Shown here: positions 47,980 to 61,000 of the stretch, one piece after another | Numbering within the stretch: position 1 is the first letter of the stretch | Layout of the letters: every line of letters begins with the position of its first letter | Assembly (NCBI GenBank): GCA_947683625.1 | Contig: CANTUR010000049.1 | Span: forward strand, 1,652,501-1,716,500 | From: Mallotus nudiflorus | Taxonomy: Eukaryota; Streptophyta; Magnoliopsida; Malpighiales; Euphorbiaceae | Length of the DNA: 64,000 nucleotides | Reading direction: 5' to 3' | Notes under the pieces: generated by a model | The model's database searches: none | What the model saw: only the letters and a program-made list of their open reading frames with translations | Told to the model about the DNA's origin: nothing | Made by a program: the position numbers and the translations under genes

Positions 47980-49400
47980 TTTTGATCCCAAAGTTTTCAA
48001 AGCACAATTGAAAGAAAAACTATTTATTGACACTCGATCAATGATGAAGGAGATGATAGGGAAATAACCAAGTTGCTCAAAGAAAAATAACTAGCACATC
48101 CAACTAACCCGATTGATCTCGATGACGATATTCCTATGAAGGAGAAGGAAGATGATGATGTAACACTGTCGGTTAATTTAGTAACCTAAAAGAATGTGAA
48201 CTTATCTAAAATAGTGGAACAAAATAACTAGGCTAAGAACATTTCTAAGGTAGTGTCATAAGTCCAAATGCTAATGAAGGAAAAAGGAATTGACACTCCA
48301 TTAGATTATACCGGCCTTGATTTAGATGAGGATGGCCTTGTGCCTCAAAAATTCAAATTCCCTGACATGAAAAAATATTATAGGATTGATGATCTGCATC
48401 TATATATGAAATAATACATGACCTATATGAAGGCCACTGAATTGACTAAGGCCCAAATAGTTAAGCAATTTCTTATGCCATTATAAGGTGCGCTAATACG
48501 TTAATACTATACTTTAGAACTAAATGTGTAGTGTGATTGGAAGGAGTTATGTGCTGCCTTTATGAAGCAATATAGTCTTAATGTTTAGTTAGAGGTGTCC
48601 TTAAGGGATTTACAAGACACCAAATAGAAGTTCAATAAGTCCTTCATAAATTATTTAACTCGTTGGAGGGAAAATTAGCTCAAATGAGACATATGCCTGC
48701 TAAATCATATCAATTAATGCTGGCAATAGAGGGTTGTGTTCCACTACTGTCTAAGAAGTTAAGCAACCTTAGGATCCAAAATTTCAAAGAAATTTATAGG
48801 TTTAGGGTCCAAAAAGAGATAGACCTGATACAAGAAAAGAAGTTTTTCAATGGAAGATCTAAGGGTAAGGAAACAAGTGGATTAAGTAGTAGTATGTAAT
48901 TTAATGTCATCAGAAAACCTCAGAGGTTTTCAAATTTGGGGTGACCTCTTTCAAAAGTACTTGAGAAGTTGTTTGAAAATAAACTTTTACGACCATTACC
49001 CCTAAAACAATATTTACCAAATGCCAACCTAAAGCTTTACTGTAATTATCATCAAGCCGTTGGGTATGACATTGATAGTTGCACCCGATTGAGACATGAA
49101 ATCCAAGAGTTAATTGATGTAGGTAAATCATTAATCCTGAAACTCAAAAACCAAACACCCAAAACAACCTTTTGCCCAACTACCAAAATGTCCCCCTACC
49201 TAATGCCTTATGATCAACACCAGCTTAACAGAGGAGCAAGTCTTTAATTCCTTTATTAACACCACTTTTGAGCTACCCAAACCTAAACCTAAATGAACAT
49301 CCCATGGAGCTTACTATAAGTGTCTTAGATATCTGGAGCTCTAATGACAAAAATGGGGGAAGGGTTGATTTGTAGGAAAATGAGGATAATGAAGAAAATT
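47980..49400 (+). pseudogene. Tat B gag
   Basis: Capsid region includes FKFPDMKKYYRIDDLHLYMK (about 48355) and, after stops, MRHMPAKSYQLMLAIEG. At about 49035 YCNYHQAVGYDIDSC followed by RLRHEIQELIDVGK is the Tat nucleocapsid finger, homologous to YCKFHQVAGHSID of element A. Frames are broken by several stops. Confidence 0.75.
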
Positions 49401-50740
49401 AATCATTTAGGAAGGTTGAAAAGAAAGAAGAATAAATTGAGACTGCTAAACCTGCAAGAGCAAAAGATTTTATGAAAGAAGAGATCAAGAAAGATAAGGA
49501 AACTATTGCTAGTGTATGGGAATTGCTTATGCATTCTCGAGATCATCGGGAAGCATTAGTTCTAGCTTTAATGGATTTGCCATTTTCCAAAATTAGGATT
49601 GATTGTAGTAGACTTGAAGTCTTTTGAGGTAATTATCAAGGCCTATTGAGGGAACATTCAGAGCATTGGTTAAGACTGGGCGCATTGAGACTTGGGTTAA
49701 CCTACACATGATAAACATTCCTATGACCTTTGCCATCCTATTAGAGAGACCATGGCTTCATCCTTTGGGTGGTGTGCCATCCACTCAAGGGCAAAGTTGT
49801 TACTATCTCAGCACAGACATGCTATTTTGGCTACTCTAAAATTAGCTCATAAGGAGATTCCTATAAGCCTAAGTTTTAAAGTTTGCATGATTTATAAAGA
49901 TGAGCTGGATTAGAAGGTTATGAACATAATGAGGAGCATAAAGTTTATGCCTGGACTAGGGCTAGGAAAGAATCAAAGTGGACAACTTGAATTTATTGAA
50001 CTAAAAGTCCCTAATTTAAAGTGTAGGATTGGATATTTTGGGGCTGAATATTCTGAGGGTGAAGATGAAGTTGCCATCAAAACTAAAATGTAGGGATTAT
50101 GGGATATGTTTGCTAAATAGGGCATTGGTTACCCATACACAGGAACTCCTAAACCTTTTTTAATGGCTGGGGAAGTGATCATAAGAATTGAGATCTTTGT
50201 TGAATTTATGAATGGGGTAAAGAAGGCTGCTACTGAGGTGATTCCCATGGAAGAGCTGGTACTGGCTAAAGAAGAGTCTGAGGAGGTCATTGCTCCTCTA
50301 AAGTTGAGGGACATTGCTAATAAGGAAAAGGAGCTGGATTTCGAGACCTATATTCTAAATTCTATTATATATATTATCAATGATGATTTTTATGTTACCC
50401 TTGCTACTTTATTTGAAACCAATGGTTTATTCTTTTATAAAATAGATGCAATGAAGTCTAATTATGCTTATTTATGTGATGTGTTTCCTAATGGTTATTC
50501 TATTTGTGATGATCATTTCATGCATCTATTTGACATTAATTCTATGTAAATTGAACATTTAATCTAGGCACAAATGATAACCCTAAAAATATACTGATTG
50601 CTTCTAATTTAACTCATGATAAGAGAGAAAAGATGATGTAAATTTTAAAAAGAAGATAGACAGTAATTGGCTGGGGCTATAAGGATATGCTTAGGATTAA
50701 CAAGGAAATTACATAACACAAAAGTCCTACATATCCTCAC
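49401..50740 (+). pseudogene. Tat B protease, G-patch and linker
   Basis: The protease region around 49490-49800 is badly decayed; LLERPWLHPLGGVPS marks its end. The G-patch MRSIKFMPGLGLGKNQSG lies at about 49932. An open linker frame follows (50163-50546, rich in Glu and Asp), containing YAYLCDVFPNGYSICDDH. No function is known for the linker. Confidence 0.65.
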
Positions 50741-51520
50741 ATCACACCAATAAAGTAAAAAAAGAGAAGGTTGAGGCTTGAATAGGCTCTTTTGGTTAAA
50801 GAGGAAGTTGAAAAGCAGCTAAAAGTGAAGTTTTTAGAAGTGGTAGAAGACACCCAATGGCTAGTAAATATTCCCTAAGAAAGATGGAAGGGTCAGGATG
50901 TGCATGGATTATAGAGATTTAAAAAAGGCCTACCTAAAAGATGATTTTCCTTTATTGCATATTGACACACTAGTTAATAGTGTGGCTTCCAGCGTGATAT
51001 ACTCCTTCATGGATGGTTTCTCAAGATATAATCAGATCATGATGGTGGTAATTGACAAGTTGAATACATCTTTCACCACTGAATGAGGTATCTACTATTG
51101 TTCATGCCATTTGCATTAATGAATGTAGGAGCTACATATGAGAGGATGGCTACCATTTTGTTGTATGACATGATCCATAAAGAGATAGAGGTATATATGG
51201 ATGATATGATGGTGAAATATCTAACCAAAGGAGGGCATTTTAAGGCTCTAGACAAGTTTCTGGCAATAACATAAAAGCATAATCTCAGGTTGAACATATA
51301 GAAGTGTGTTTTAGAGATGACATCTGGGAAGGTGCTAGGACACATTATCAGCCAGAAGGGAATATAGGTTGACTCGGATAAAGTTAAAGTGATAAGAGAG
51401 ATGCCCTTATTAAAAAATTAAATAGAAGTTAAAGGGTTTATTAGGAAATTGCAATACATTAATAGATTCATAGCAAAGTTAACCACCATTTATGAGCTAA
51501 TTTTTAAGCTCATAAGAAGA
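50741..51520 (+). pseudogene. Tat B reverse transcriptase
   Basis: CMDYRDLKKAYLKDDFPL (about 50900), SFMDGFSRYNQIMM, ALMNVGATYERM and the catalytic EVYMDDMMVKY (about 51190) identify RT. A TGA follows TSFTTE where element families have Trp, and other stops are scattered through it. Confidence 0.8.
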
Positions 51521-52460
51521 ATTAACCTGTAATTTAGGATAATAAATGCCAGTAGGATTTTAAAGCTATTAAGAATTATTTAATGAATCCTCCAGTCTTA
51601 TAGCCACCAAAGATATTAATTCTTTATTTAGTAATTAAGAAGGATATAGTAGGTGCTATGTTAGCTCAAAAGGGTTAATGTAAAGTTAAGCACGCGGTGT
51701 ATTACTTGAGTAAAAAGCTCATGCAGTACGAGACTAATTATAGTCTGGTAGAGAAGACATGCTTGGCCATGATATGGTCAACCAAGAAGCTTCAACACTA
51801 TTTCTAATCATACAAAGTCTAGGTGATTTCTAACACGGCTTCCTTAAATATCTTTAGTAAACTTTGTTGCTCATAGGAAAATTAGGTAGATGGCTAGTTC
51901 TACTCACCAAATTTGATATAGACTAAGTGTCAAAGAAAGTATTGAAAAGAAGAGCCAAAACCTAGTAAATGATGAACATGAGTAGGAGCTAGAGTTTCTA
52001 GATGAGCATTTATGGGCGATAGAGGTCCAAGGTTGGAAGATGTACTTTGATGGAGTAATCAATAATAAAGGGGTTAGCATTGGTGTAATTCTAATCATGT
52101 TGAAAGGAAAAATGATCCCAATGGTGAAAAGGTTGGAATTTGAAGTGACCAATAATTAAACAGAACATGAAGCTTGCATCTTTAGGTTGGAGGCACTTTG
52201 GAATGTAAGGGCAGGGGAGGTAATAGTATATGTGGATTCTATATTCATGATAAAACATATCTCTAATAAATGGGAAGTCAAAGAAGACAAATTAAGATTA
52301 TATTAGGATTATTCTGCTACCATTCTCTTGGATTTCACTTAATCCAAATTTATACACTTGCCACAAGAAGAGAACTAGATGGCAGATGCTTTAGCCATAT
52401 TGGTTTTTGTATGGGAAAATATGAAGTAAAAAAAATTAAGCCCCTAATTCTAGTAAAGTC
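51521..52460 (+). pseudogene. Tat B RNase H domains
   Basis: Ty3 RNase H remnants (YYLSKKLMQYETNYSLVEKT) precede the extra RNase H: MYFDGVINNKGVSIGVIL (about 52038), MVKRLEFEVTNN and a MADALAIL-like end near 52380. Stops throughout. Confidence 0.75.
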
Positions 52461-53756
52461 TTAAAACCCTATTACAAAGAGCTAAGGGTGATGATAATTG
52501 ATACTATATAAAAGCCCTTATTTTGTGATCTGTAATGGTATTTGGAAATGGAGTAATTCCATGAAGATGTTGATAAGAAAGAAAAAATGTCCTTAAGGAT
52601 GTTGTCATGATAATTCATTAGCTATAATGGGATGTTATACAAAATGCAAACTGGGGTTCACTTGGGGTGTGTAGATAAAATAAAGCTTAAAAACTCATGA
52701 AACCAGTTCACAAGGGAGTATACAGTCCATACATGAATGGGATAGCCTTAGCAAAGAAAATAGCTCATCAGGGTTACTTTTAGCTTATTATGGAAACAAA
52801 TTATGTTAAATTTATAAAGAACTACCATAATTGTTAAGCCTATAAGGATATCAACTATTTTCTATCCATTGAACTTCAAGGAATGACTTCTCCTTGGCCA
52901 TTTATAGTTTAGGGAATTAACATTAAAAGGGAGATAAGGCCAAGAGCATAAAATGGTCATTGATACATTACGGTGGAGATTGATTAGTTCTTAGAATGGG
53001 TCGAAGCTAAGTCATATGCTACCATCGACTTAAAGCAAATGGCAAGGTTCATTGAGAGGAACATAATTTTCAAATATGGGTTGCCTCATCATGTTTCATG
53101 GATAATGGTGTTCAGTTTTGAGCAAAGGTAGCGACATTGTTAAAAAAATATAAAATTTAATATGATAGGTCATCTCTATATAGACCATAAGTGAATGGGG
53201 CAATGGAGCTAGCAAATAAAAATATAAAGAAGATCCTAGTTATGATGATGGAGAATTACTAAAACTAGGTGGATTATCTATAGTTTGCATTATAGGAATA
53301 TAGGACTATTACTATAGCATCAACTGGGGTCACCCTGTATTCCTTGGTATATGGGTGTGAAGTTGTGTTGCCAATAGAGGTGGAGATTTAGTCATTAAAG
53401 GTTTTCTTGGAATCCAAAATCCTTGAGTATTGGTGGGTAGAAAGCAGGTTAGTGCAATTGACATTGTTGGATGAAAAGAGAGTGAAAGCTATATATCACT
53501 CCCAACTATATCAAAAAAGAATAACTTGAGCCTATAATAAGAATATCAAGCCATGAAAGATCAAGGAGGGTGATTTGGTGCTGAAGCTCATAAAGCCAAG
53601 CATGACTGACCCTGAGGAAAGTTCAAGCTGAATTAGGAAGGTCCCTATGTTGTGAAAAATTTATTTTCCAAAGATGCTGCAATTATGTCTGTCATGGAAG
53701 GGAATGAGTTCAAAGAGCCTATTAACTTGGAAAAGCTCAAGAAATACTTTCTATAA
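52461..53756 (+). pseudogene. Tat B integrase
   Basis: Decayed zinc-binding region, then IEIDXFLEWVEAKSY-like and IMDNGVQF-like core remnants (52975-53120), TVIYSLVYGCEVVLPIEVEI-like block (about 53330-53390) and a C-terminus ending LEKLKKYFL with TAA at 53754-53756. The end is homologous to LDRLKKYM of element A. Confidence 0.75.
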
Positions 53757-53761
53757 AGTTT

Positions 53762-53945
53762 TGCTAGGGAGAAAACATCAAAAGGAGGTTGCCTAGGAAA
53801 AAGCTAGAGACAAAAATAAAAAAAAGTCTTACTAGATTGAAAACCTTGAAAGAGATAGTCTAGGTAAAAATAAAGGATATGTAAAAGGGGAGAGCGAGAG
53901 AAAGAAAATAGTTAGTTGGAAAACTTGCAAAGGCAAGCCATTTAA
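53762..53945 (+). repeat. Hairpin cluster after the pol stop of Tat B
   Basis: The clearest copy pairs CTAGATTG (53832-53839) with TAGTCTAG (53856-53863), 8 of 8 with two wobbles, enclosing AAAAC and CTT-GAAA-GAG, then AGGTAAAAA. A degenerate copy lies at 53764-53796 (CTAGG with CCTAG, then AGGAAAAA), 8 bp after the pol stop. A third at 53911-53940 keeps the A4 bulge and a CTT-GCAA-AGG loop. Confidence 0.6.
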
Positions 53946-54804
53946 TGACAAGAGTCGTATAAGAAGTGAAATGTATAGTCATCTTATGCGTAATTTAAAT
54001 AAAATGGATTCCTTATATTATTGTTAAACATTGCATTAAATGTTTATTACAAACTGTTTAAACGCAAAAGGAAATTTTGTCTAATATAAAAAAGGAAATG
54101 ATGACCAAATTTGATAAACTAATTTTATTTTTGCTTCTTTTGTTTAACACCTTAAGCACTTGATATTTGCAACTCTCTTAGACTTTTATTTCTCATGAAC
54201 GTATCCTTTTTTTTCTTATAATTAAATCCATGTCTTATGTGGATCATCAGTGGACTGATCTCCATCATAGTCAATGAGCCTCTAAATGATTCTACGAGGC
54301 CAAGTAGTAACCAAGTGTTGAGAGAGAGGTCCTGGTTCAAATTCATGCAACAACCCCACAATCAGTTATTTCTAGCCATACTATTGGTAAAGATGTGCAG
54401 GATTATAGAAAATGGTGAAGTGAAGGCCGACTATAGGGACATAATGGGTGTAAGATCATATGGTCATGTGCTTAAGTCTCCATTATGGACACATTCATTA
54501 AATCATAGTATCAGGAAATGTGGACAAATAGCTATGAATGTCTTGTGGTATAGGGTAGAGCTTTCTAATATGACAATGTTTGGCTTTGTAATGAGTAATA
54601 TCTCAGGCAGGTTCAAGCAACCTTAACTTTTCATAAAACCATGCCTAAAAGAAATAAGTTAGAAAATGACAAAAAAAAAAAAAAGAAAATGAGGGGAAGA
54701 GGCAAGGAAGCTAACCTCCATCAGTAATAGACTCTCTAAGAAGTGCCTTGTGAGTGACCTCGTCAACTTTTTTTATTGGTTTTTTTTGTTACTTTGTTAA
54801 ACAG

Positions 54805-56123
54805 TGAAGTAGGTGTTTCCATTTTTTAGGAACACGACAATTTTACCAAATAGGGTAAAGTGATTAGTCTTAGGGGGATGAGATGCTTTTGATTTTATTG
54901 AGTCACCACCCGATTTTTAGAAAATTAGGAAAAGAAAGGGACAACATTAGGTGACTCAATAAGTATTGTCCCCAATAGAGATTTCTAGTTTTAAGAGATC
55001 GCATCTACTTTATGACTATTTCTCATTATATGATATTCAATGCATAGCTATCGTAACATCCTAGTTTTAGTAATGATAGTTTATATAGAATTCATATAGT
55101 AGATCAGATAGCATAAGATAATAAGACTGAAAATTTATTACATTGTTTTCTTGATAAAATACATATGAAGAGGAAAAGATTGCAGAAAAGTAAATTTAAT
55201 ATGATTGATCTGCAAGGATAACATGACCATTTATATAGCTTATTCGATGAATGATAGGATGATCATGTTTGCGGTGATTATTTATGCTATAATGATGAAT
55301 GATGATAATATAAAGGATGCATGAAGTCATCACTAGATTGGGAGCATGATGACTCTATTATGGTACATGAACTTTTTCATGTTACTGATTTTTACGATGT
55401 GATTTCATGATTTCAGAAATAGATGATACATAATTATGATGTGAAATGAGTATAATAATGATGATCTAACAACGCAAGTGAAAGGTTGTGGGAGAGCAAA
55501 AACTATACAGCGTGAGGTCACATGCTTGGCGTTTGGCCATAAGCACATGTACGCATTTTCATGTGCACTTTGACGCTCTATGTGCTCTTCTTGAATTCTA
55601 CATATGCTATTCTAGGGTTGGTTCCCAGGGTTTTTGAGCCTCCTAACTGTGTTTATTTTGTCAAATTTGGCTTTGATTTTAGCACATGACACCTATGGTT
55701 GTTAACGTGCACTTATGAGCGATATGTGCTAATAGTTGGGTTGTGTTGGACCATTCTGGGACCACTTCTAAAGGTTTTAGAGCACTCTGGATGTGTTTCT
55801 AAATTCTATTTTATCAAAATTAATTTCCATATTTTTCACAAAGCTGGGTCCTTGTCTAATGAAATGCACACCAGCCCAATGAGTTGAGTATTCTAAGAGG
55901 AGTTTTCTTGAAATAAAAACTCTCATTATTTCAATAATTTGTATTTTATAAGGTCAAAGCACAAATTTATGGTTCAATGATTGATTTTGCACATTAGTGG
56001 GGTTGGTTAGGTGTTTTAAGGTTGCACACTTCAGAGGTGTCATGAATGAGCAGACTCTAGTCATCTCGAGGATTCATTTCATAATTGGACCTTTTTGGGG
56101 ACAGTTAAATTTGAGGTATGACA
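54805..56123 (-). repeat. 3' LTR of Tat element C (minus strand; left end approximate)
   Basis: On the minus strand the LTR begins TGTCATACCTCAAATTTAAC at 56123, preceded by the purine tract GAAGTAGAGGACAAT. GGGTGGTGACTC, the conserved near-end block of Tat LTRs, is at about 54912-54900 on the minus strand. The far end is placed near 54805 only by rough comparison, since the partner LTR is outside the window. Confidence 0.5.
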
Positions 56124-56138
56124 ATTGTCCTCTACTTC
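56124..56138 (-). other. Polypurine tract of Tat element C
   Basis: On the minus strand GAAGTAGAGGACAAT abuts the LTR start TGTCATACC, mirroring AAAGGGGGGCAAT next to TGTAATC in element A. Confidence 0.6.
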
Positions 56139-56371
56139 ATGTATGTTGCATAGCCACCCAACACTATTGTCAATGCACATGCAGCAAAAAGCAAAGATGC
56201 AAAAAATATTTTAGTAGGGAGAGAGGTACTTACCTGTGGGTTGTCTTTAGATGTCTTTTCAAGATTTGATTGCTATTGTTGTGTTTTTTTATTGTTGTTG
56301 TTCTATGACTTGGTTGTCACATAAGGTGGTATTTGAGACATATGCAAGTTTATGATTCATGCAAAGTGCAC

Positions 56372-57000
56372 AGGGATTTATATGACTATAACCTTCTTAG
56401 GGGTCATATAGATGAAGATGCTACTAAGCAAAATACATATGTGACTATAACCTTCTTAGGTGTTGTGCAAATGAACACGTGACTATAAACTTCTTAGATG
56501 TCATGTAAATGAACATGCAACTATAGCCTTCTAGGTGTCATATGAATGAACATGTGACTATAACCATCGTAGGTGTCATGAAAATGAACATATAACTATA
56601 ACCTTTTAGGTGTCACACAAATGAACATGCGACTACAACCTTCTTAGGTGTCACACTAATGAATATATGACTATAACCTTTTTAAGTGTCACACGAATGA
56701 ACATGCAACTATAACCTTTCTAGGTGTCATATGAATGAACATGCGATTATAACCTTCTTAGGTGTCACATGAATGAACATGCAACTATAACCTTCTTAGG
56801 TGTCATGCAAATGAACACGCAACTATAACCTTTCTAGGTATCACATGAATGAACATATGATTATAACCTTTTTAGGTGTCACATAAATGAACATACGACT
56901 ATAACCTTTCTAGGCATTATACGAACGAACATATGACTATAACCTTTCTAGGTGTCACACAAATGATCATGCAATTATAACCTTCTTAGGTGTCACACAA
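56372..57000 (-). repeat. 38-bp tandem repeat array, about 16 copies
   Basis: Units read ATGAACATGCGACTATAA, then CCTTCTTAGGTGTCACACAA on the plus strand, with point variation and rare 1-2 bp length change. The array lies in the 3' UTR of element C. No open frame crosses it. Confidence 0.85.
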
Positions 57001-57540
57001 AATGAGGATGCTACTAAGAAAATGAGAATGCTCTTAAGCTATATGGATGCTCTTAAGTAATATGAGGATGCTTATAAGTGATGAAAGTGCTTTTATGTAA
57101 TGAGAAGATGCTTCTAAGTAATGACAGTGCTTCTAAGCAATGAAAATGAGTGCTTTAAAGCAGTGAGGATGCTTCTATGTAATGTGAGAGTGCTTTTGAG
57201 TAGTGTAAGAGTGCTGCTAAGCGATGTGGGTGCTTATAAGCAATGTGAGGATGCTTTTAAGTAATGAAAATGCTTTTAAGCAATGAGAAGATGCTTCTAA
57301 ATAGTGAAAGAACTTCTAAGCAGTTTAAGAGTGCTCCTAAGTAATATGAAAATGTGAGAGTGCTTCTAAGTGATATGAAGTAGTGTAAGAGTGCTTCTAA
57401 GCAATATGAGAGTGCTCCTAAGCAATGTGGGTGCTTCTAAGCAATGAATGAGGTAGTAGTAATGATGTAGTAATGATGCAGTGATGATGTAGTAATGATG
57501 CAATGATGATATGATGCAGTAATGATGTAGTGATTTATCA
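57001..57540 (-). repeat. Irregular tandem repeats (GATGCTTCTAAGYAATG and TAGTAATGATGCAGTGATGA)
   Basis: About 20 copies of a 19-26-bp unit with the core TGCTTCTAAGCAATG lie at 57001-57450. They are followed by a short GATGATGTAGTAATGATGCA array to 57540. Continuous with the 38-bp array in the 3' UTR of element C. Confidence 0.75.
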
Positions 57541-58058
57541 TGTTGAGGATTTTATTTTGATGATTTGGAGTAAGATATCCCGACAGTGAATTTTTCTTGC
57601 TCTTCTTTTTTTGTAAGATGTTGATTTTCCTAAAGAAAGCGGTGCATATGCAATGCCTTTAGACAGATGGAGTCCACATCCATGTACTTTTATGTGAGTT
57701 TGGGATATATCTTATGCTGAAATGAAAGTTAAGGACTATAGAAGTGAGTGTGCAAAGTCTTGAAGTGCACATAAAACCATAGAAGAGTGCGTGTAAGGGG
57801 GAAGTGCGCATGACTATATGTGGAGGGCGCGTGATCATGGGCTTATGCGTGTGGTCATGTGCCTAGTGTGTGGTCATGTGCGTGGTGCATGGTCACATGC
57901 TTCCCCCTTTGACATTATTTAAATAGTTATTTTTAGAGGTTTTGGGAGGCTTTGTTCGAGCTTCTTTGAGTGTTTTCATACTTTTCTTGACCCTTTTAGT
58001 GTTTCAAGTGCCTTTTGCTCTATTTTTGCTTATGTACTTCCATTTTCTTTTGTATAAA

Positions 58059-61000
58059 ATGGCATTCCCCAATATTCCTAAAGGTCTAGAGGACATTTTT
58101 ATTGATGTTGATGTTAATCTTGAGGGTGACTTTGCTAAGGCTACTGGAGTTGGGACATCAGCAGTAAGGATTAGCACATCTGGTGGTCAAAGTTCTCAAC
58201 CTTCTAGGCATTCTAAGGGAGATTTGATCCCTATTTTCCATAGCATAAAGACTCATTCTTGGGTGAATTATCATTGCGAGGCAGGTCCCTCTTTGCCCTT
58301 ATTATTTGGAGCTTATTTATTGGTTACTTTATTGTTTATTTTGCTATATGAGGTTATTATAACTGTAGCTTTATAGCTCTTGTTGTAGCGTTACTATAAA
58401 TGCTAATGCCTGATAGCTCTTGCTTTTTGTCTTTTTGTGTTTATCTGCTTGTTGTGATGCTTTTCTTTTTGGCCTTTATTATTTTGATACTATTAAGTGA
58501 TAGAGAGAGAGAGATGTGTTAGTATTTAGTAGCTGTGCAAAATGTTTAATAGCATACCTATTATTTGTAGCCCCATACGTATGTCACCGTGTCGCCTTTT
58601 AGTTTCAACAAAGTTAGCATGTATTATCATGGTCTCCTAATATGTGTGAAGCAGATGGTTGTTGGGAAGGGCTTTGATCGATGATTGTTGCATTATCTTA
58701 TGACTTGTATATGTTGAGTCAGATTGCCATGTATGCATTGATAGAGTGATGGATGGACATGATGCATACTTTCCATCTGCTTCTCAGGGAGATGACTATT
58801 ATTCCCTTAGACTTTTTTACCATCATAAGCTGGAGCTTTTTTGGAGATCCCATTCCTTTCAGTGAGGAGGAGTGTTCTACTGTTATGGTAGTCTTACGAG
58901 GGATTTGCTAGGGATAGTCACTCCTATGAAGTTTAGTTGTCGTATCTTGCTTAATATATAGAGTTTATTTCTTTTGTGTGGGCTTTGTATGATGATGGTC
59001 TTATTTCAATGGAGCAGCTAGCTTGCTACTTTTTATTTTATTTGCTGAGTGATGTTATCTTCTCGAACCCTTCAGGTATGGGTGATCTGTGATTGCTACC
59101 TATCTTGAGAGATTTGGATGGCTTGCTAGGCTATTATTGGGGTACCACTGCCTTTGCTCATATGTACTTAGGACTTAACGTAGCATGCCGAGGTGGCTCG
59201 GGGATCTACAGGTGTTGGACATAATTAGGAGTTATGTTGTTTATTCTTATGCTTTTGGTTTGTTATTTCTAACCCTCTGATTTTGACAAATCTGGGCATA
59301 TAAGTTCGGGATTCTCCCTCATCCATCCATCAAGAATTTTTAGGAGGATGGCTTCCCTTGTTATTCTTGCTAGATCAGGAAGACTATTGATTTGATTGAT
59401 GATTGTATGGTAGCCCGGGACCATATAAGGAAGTTATCCCCTAATTAGGTATGTCTGATTCATATTCTATTAATTGTTCCTTTGTTTATGATCATTTGTT
59501 CATTGTTGCCCTTTGAGCAGATCTTTCTTAGCTAGTGGATGGCAAGGTCTCTTTAGAAGATAGAGATGGTGGCTGTATGGCAACTGACAAAGAGACAAGT
59601 GTTGCTTTCTGGCCTCATCAGTAGGGTGTGGAATTTGGGCGAGTGAGTCCATCATTGGTGGGATGCCCCATACATGAGGAGAGATCCCGTCCCACCCCTT
59701 AGGGACATGTTTTGGGGCCATAAGCTTTACGGCGATGATCTTGCTACAGTTATGATGGAATTCCTCTCTGAGAGCCTATTGGAGAGTGAGGGTTGGCCTT
59801 ATGCTGATGTATTGATCCCATAGCTAATTGATGTTATAGCTACTAGGACCTTTCCTTCACCTCCACCTTCTCAGGCACATGCATCTCCTCCTTTAGGTTT
59901 GAGGGTCAGGCCATCACGCTGGTCATTGAGAGTTGCTTCTTATGATTTGGTAAGCTTTTATTTTTGTTTTGGTGCAAGCATGTAACAAACTTTATTAGTA
60001 ATAAATTATAATTGACATGAGTTATGAGAACTTATCTATAGTGACGCTAGAGGATATTTGGATCACATTTTGAGGATGATGAGGGCACGCTCTACACTAA
60101 TGTGACTGCTTATACCAGTGCTGTGGCTTCTAGTAGCACTGTAGACACCCAATTTCAAGATGATGTGTTATGGATGCGATAAAGGACTCCAATGATGAAA
60201 ATATCATGAATAGCTCTTCGATACTTAAGCTTGAAAATTTGAAGGGTCTAAATGCATCTTTTAAAGGAAGGATTTAGTGTTTTCAAGGACTAAATTACAA
60301 TGTTTTTTAGGACCTAATTGCAAAACTTAAAATCTTCCAAGGTTCTTTTTGTAATAAATGTTAAAAAAAACCAGTTGAAATTCCATAATTTTAACTGGAA
60401 TTATGTAATTTCGGTCAGAATTACACTAATTCCGATAAGAATTGTGTAATTTTGATAGAAATTGCACAATCCTGATTGGAATTGGACTCTTCCGTCTCTA
60501 TTTTTGAATTTTTTTAGGCTTTTAACTCAATCCTAATTGGTCTAAAATTCCTTAATATGATTTTAAGTATTAATCCTATATTTTTAGGAATTAGAATCAT
60601 GTTAGAATTTAGCTAGGGTTTTTTGTTTTCTTTTTTCTATATAAAGAGGATGATAAGGGAAAATTTTGGGGGGAAGGGAGGAGAAGAAAAAAGGAGGCAG
60701 CAACATATTTTTAAGCTTTTGGGTTTTTTTATGCATTTATGAAAATAATTTTCATCCATTGTTGATTCTTAAAAAGAGCTTTCTTAATCCTTTTTTTATG
60801 AGTTGTTTTTCTACAAAAATTCCTTTTGGTTTATTAATTAATTCAAGATCCTTAAAGAATTTTTAAAGAAGAAGATTCGAAGACTTATAAAGAATGATGA
60901 ATTACAAATGTGAGGAGCACCCTAAATCACTCATAAGCATCATCATCTTCTTCTTATTCTATTTTTTTATTCCTTTTTAATATTATTGATTATTTTTATT

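Larger units (their letters stand above)
47095..54800 (+). mobile_element. Ty3-gypsy Tat-type retrotransposon 'B' (internal part)
   Basis: Primer site, leader (47113-47980), gag-pol (47980-53756) and post-pol hairpins (53762-53945) follow the same order as in element A. The 3' LTR is not found: sequence to about 54800 has no clear coding, and then the LTR of the opposite-strand element C begins. Either C inserted into B or B was truncated there. Confidence 0.75.

Noticed and set aside
54237..54626. 129-residue plus-strand ORF near the end of Tat B
   Set aside because: No recognisable domain, and it lies in the untranslated tail between B and C; it could be chance, so it is not annotated as a gene.
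56372..57540. CRISPR-like array
   Set aside because: Repeats are contiguous with no unique spacers, and the context is a plant retrotransposon 3' UTR.
59500..59721. 73-residue minus-strand ORF
   Set aside because: Antisense to the PMD exon that starts at 59521 and has conserved splice sites.
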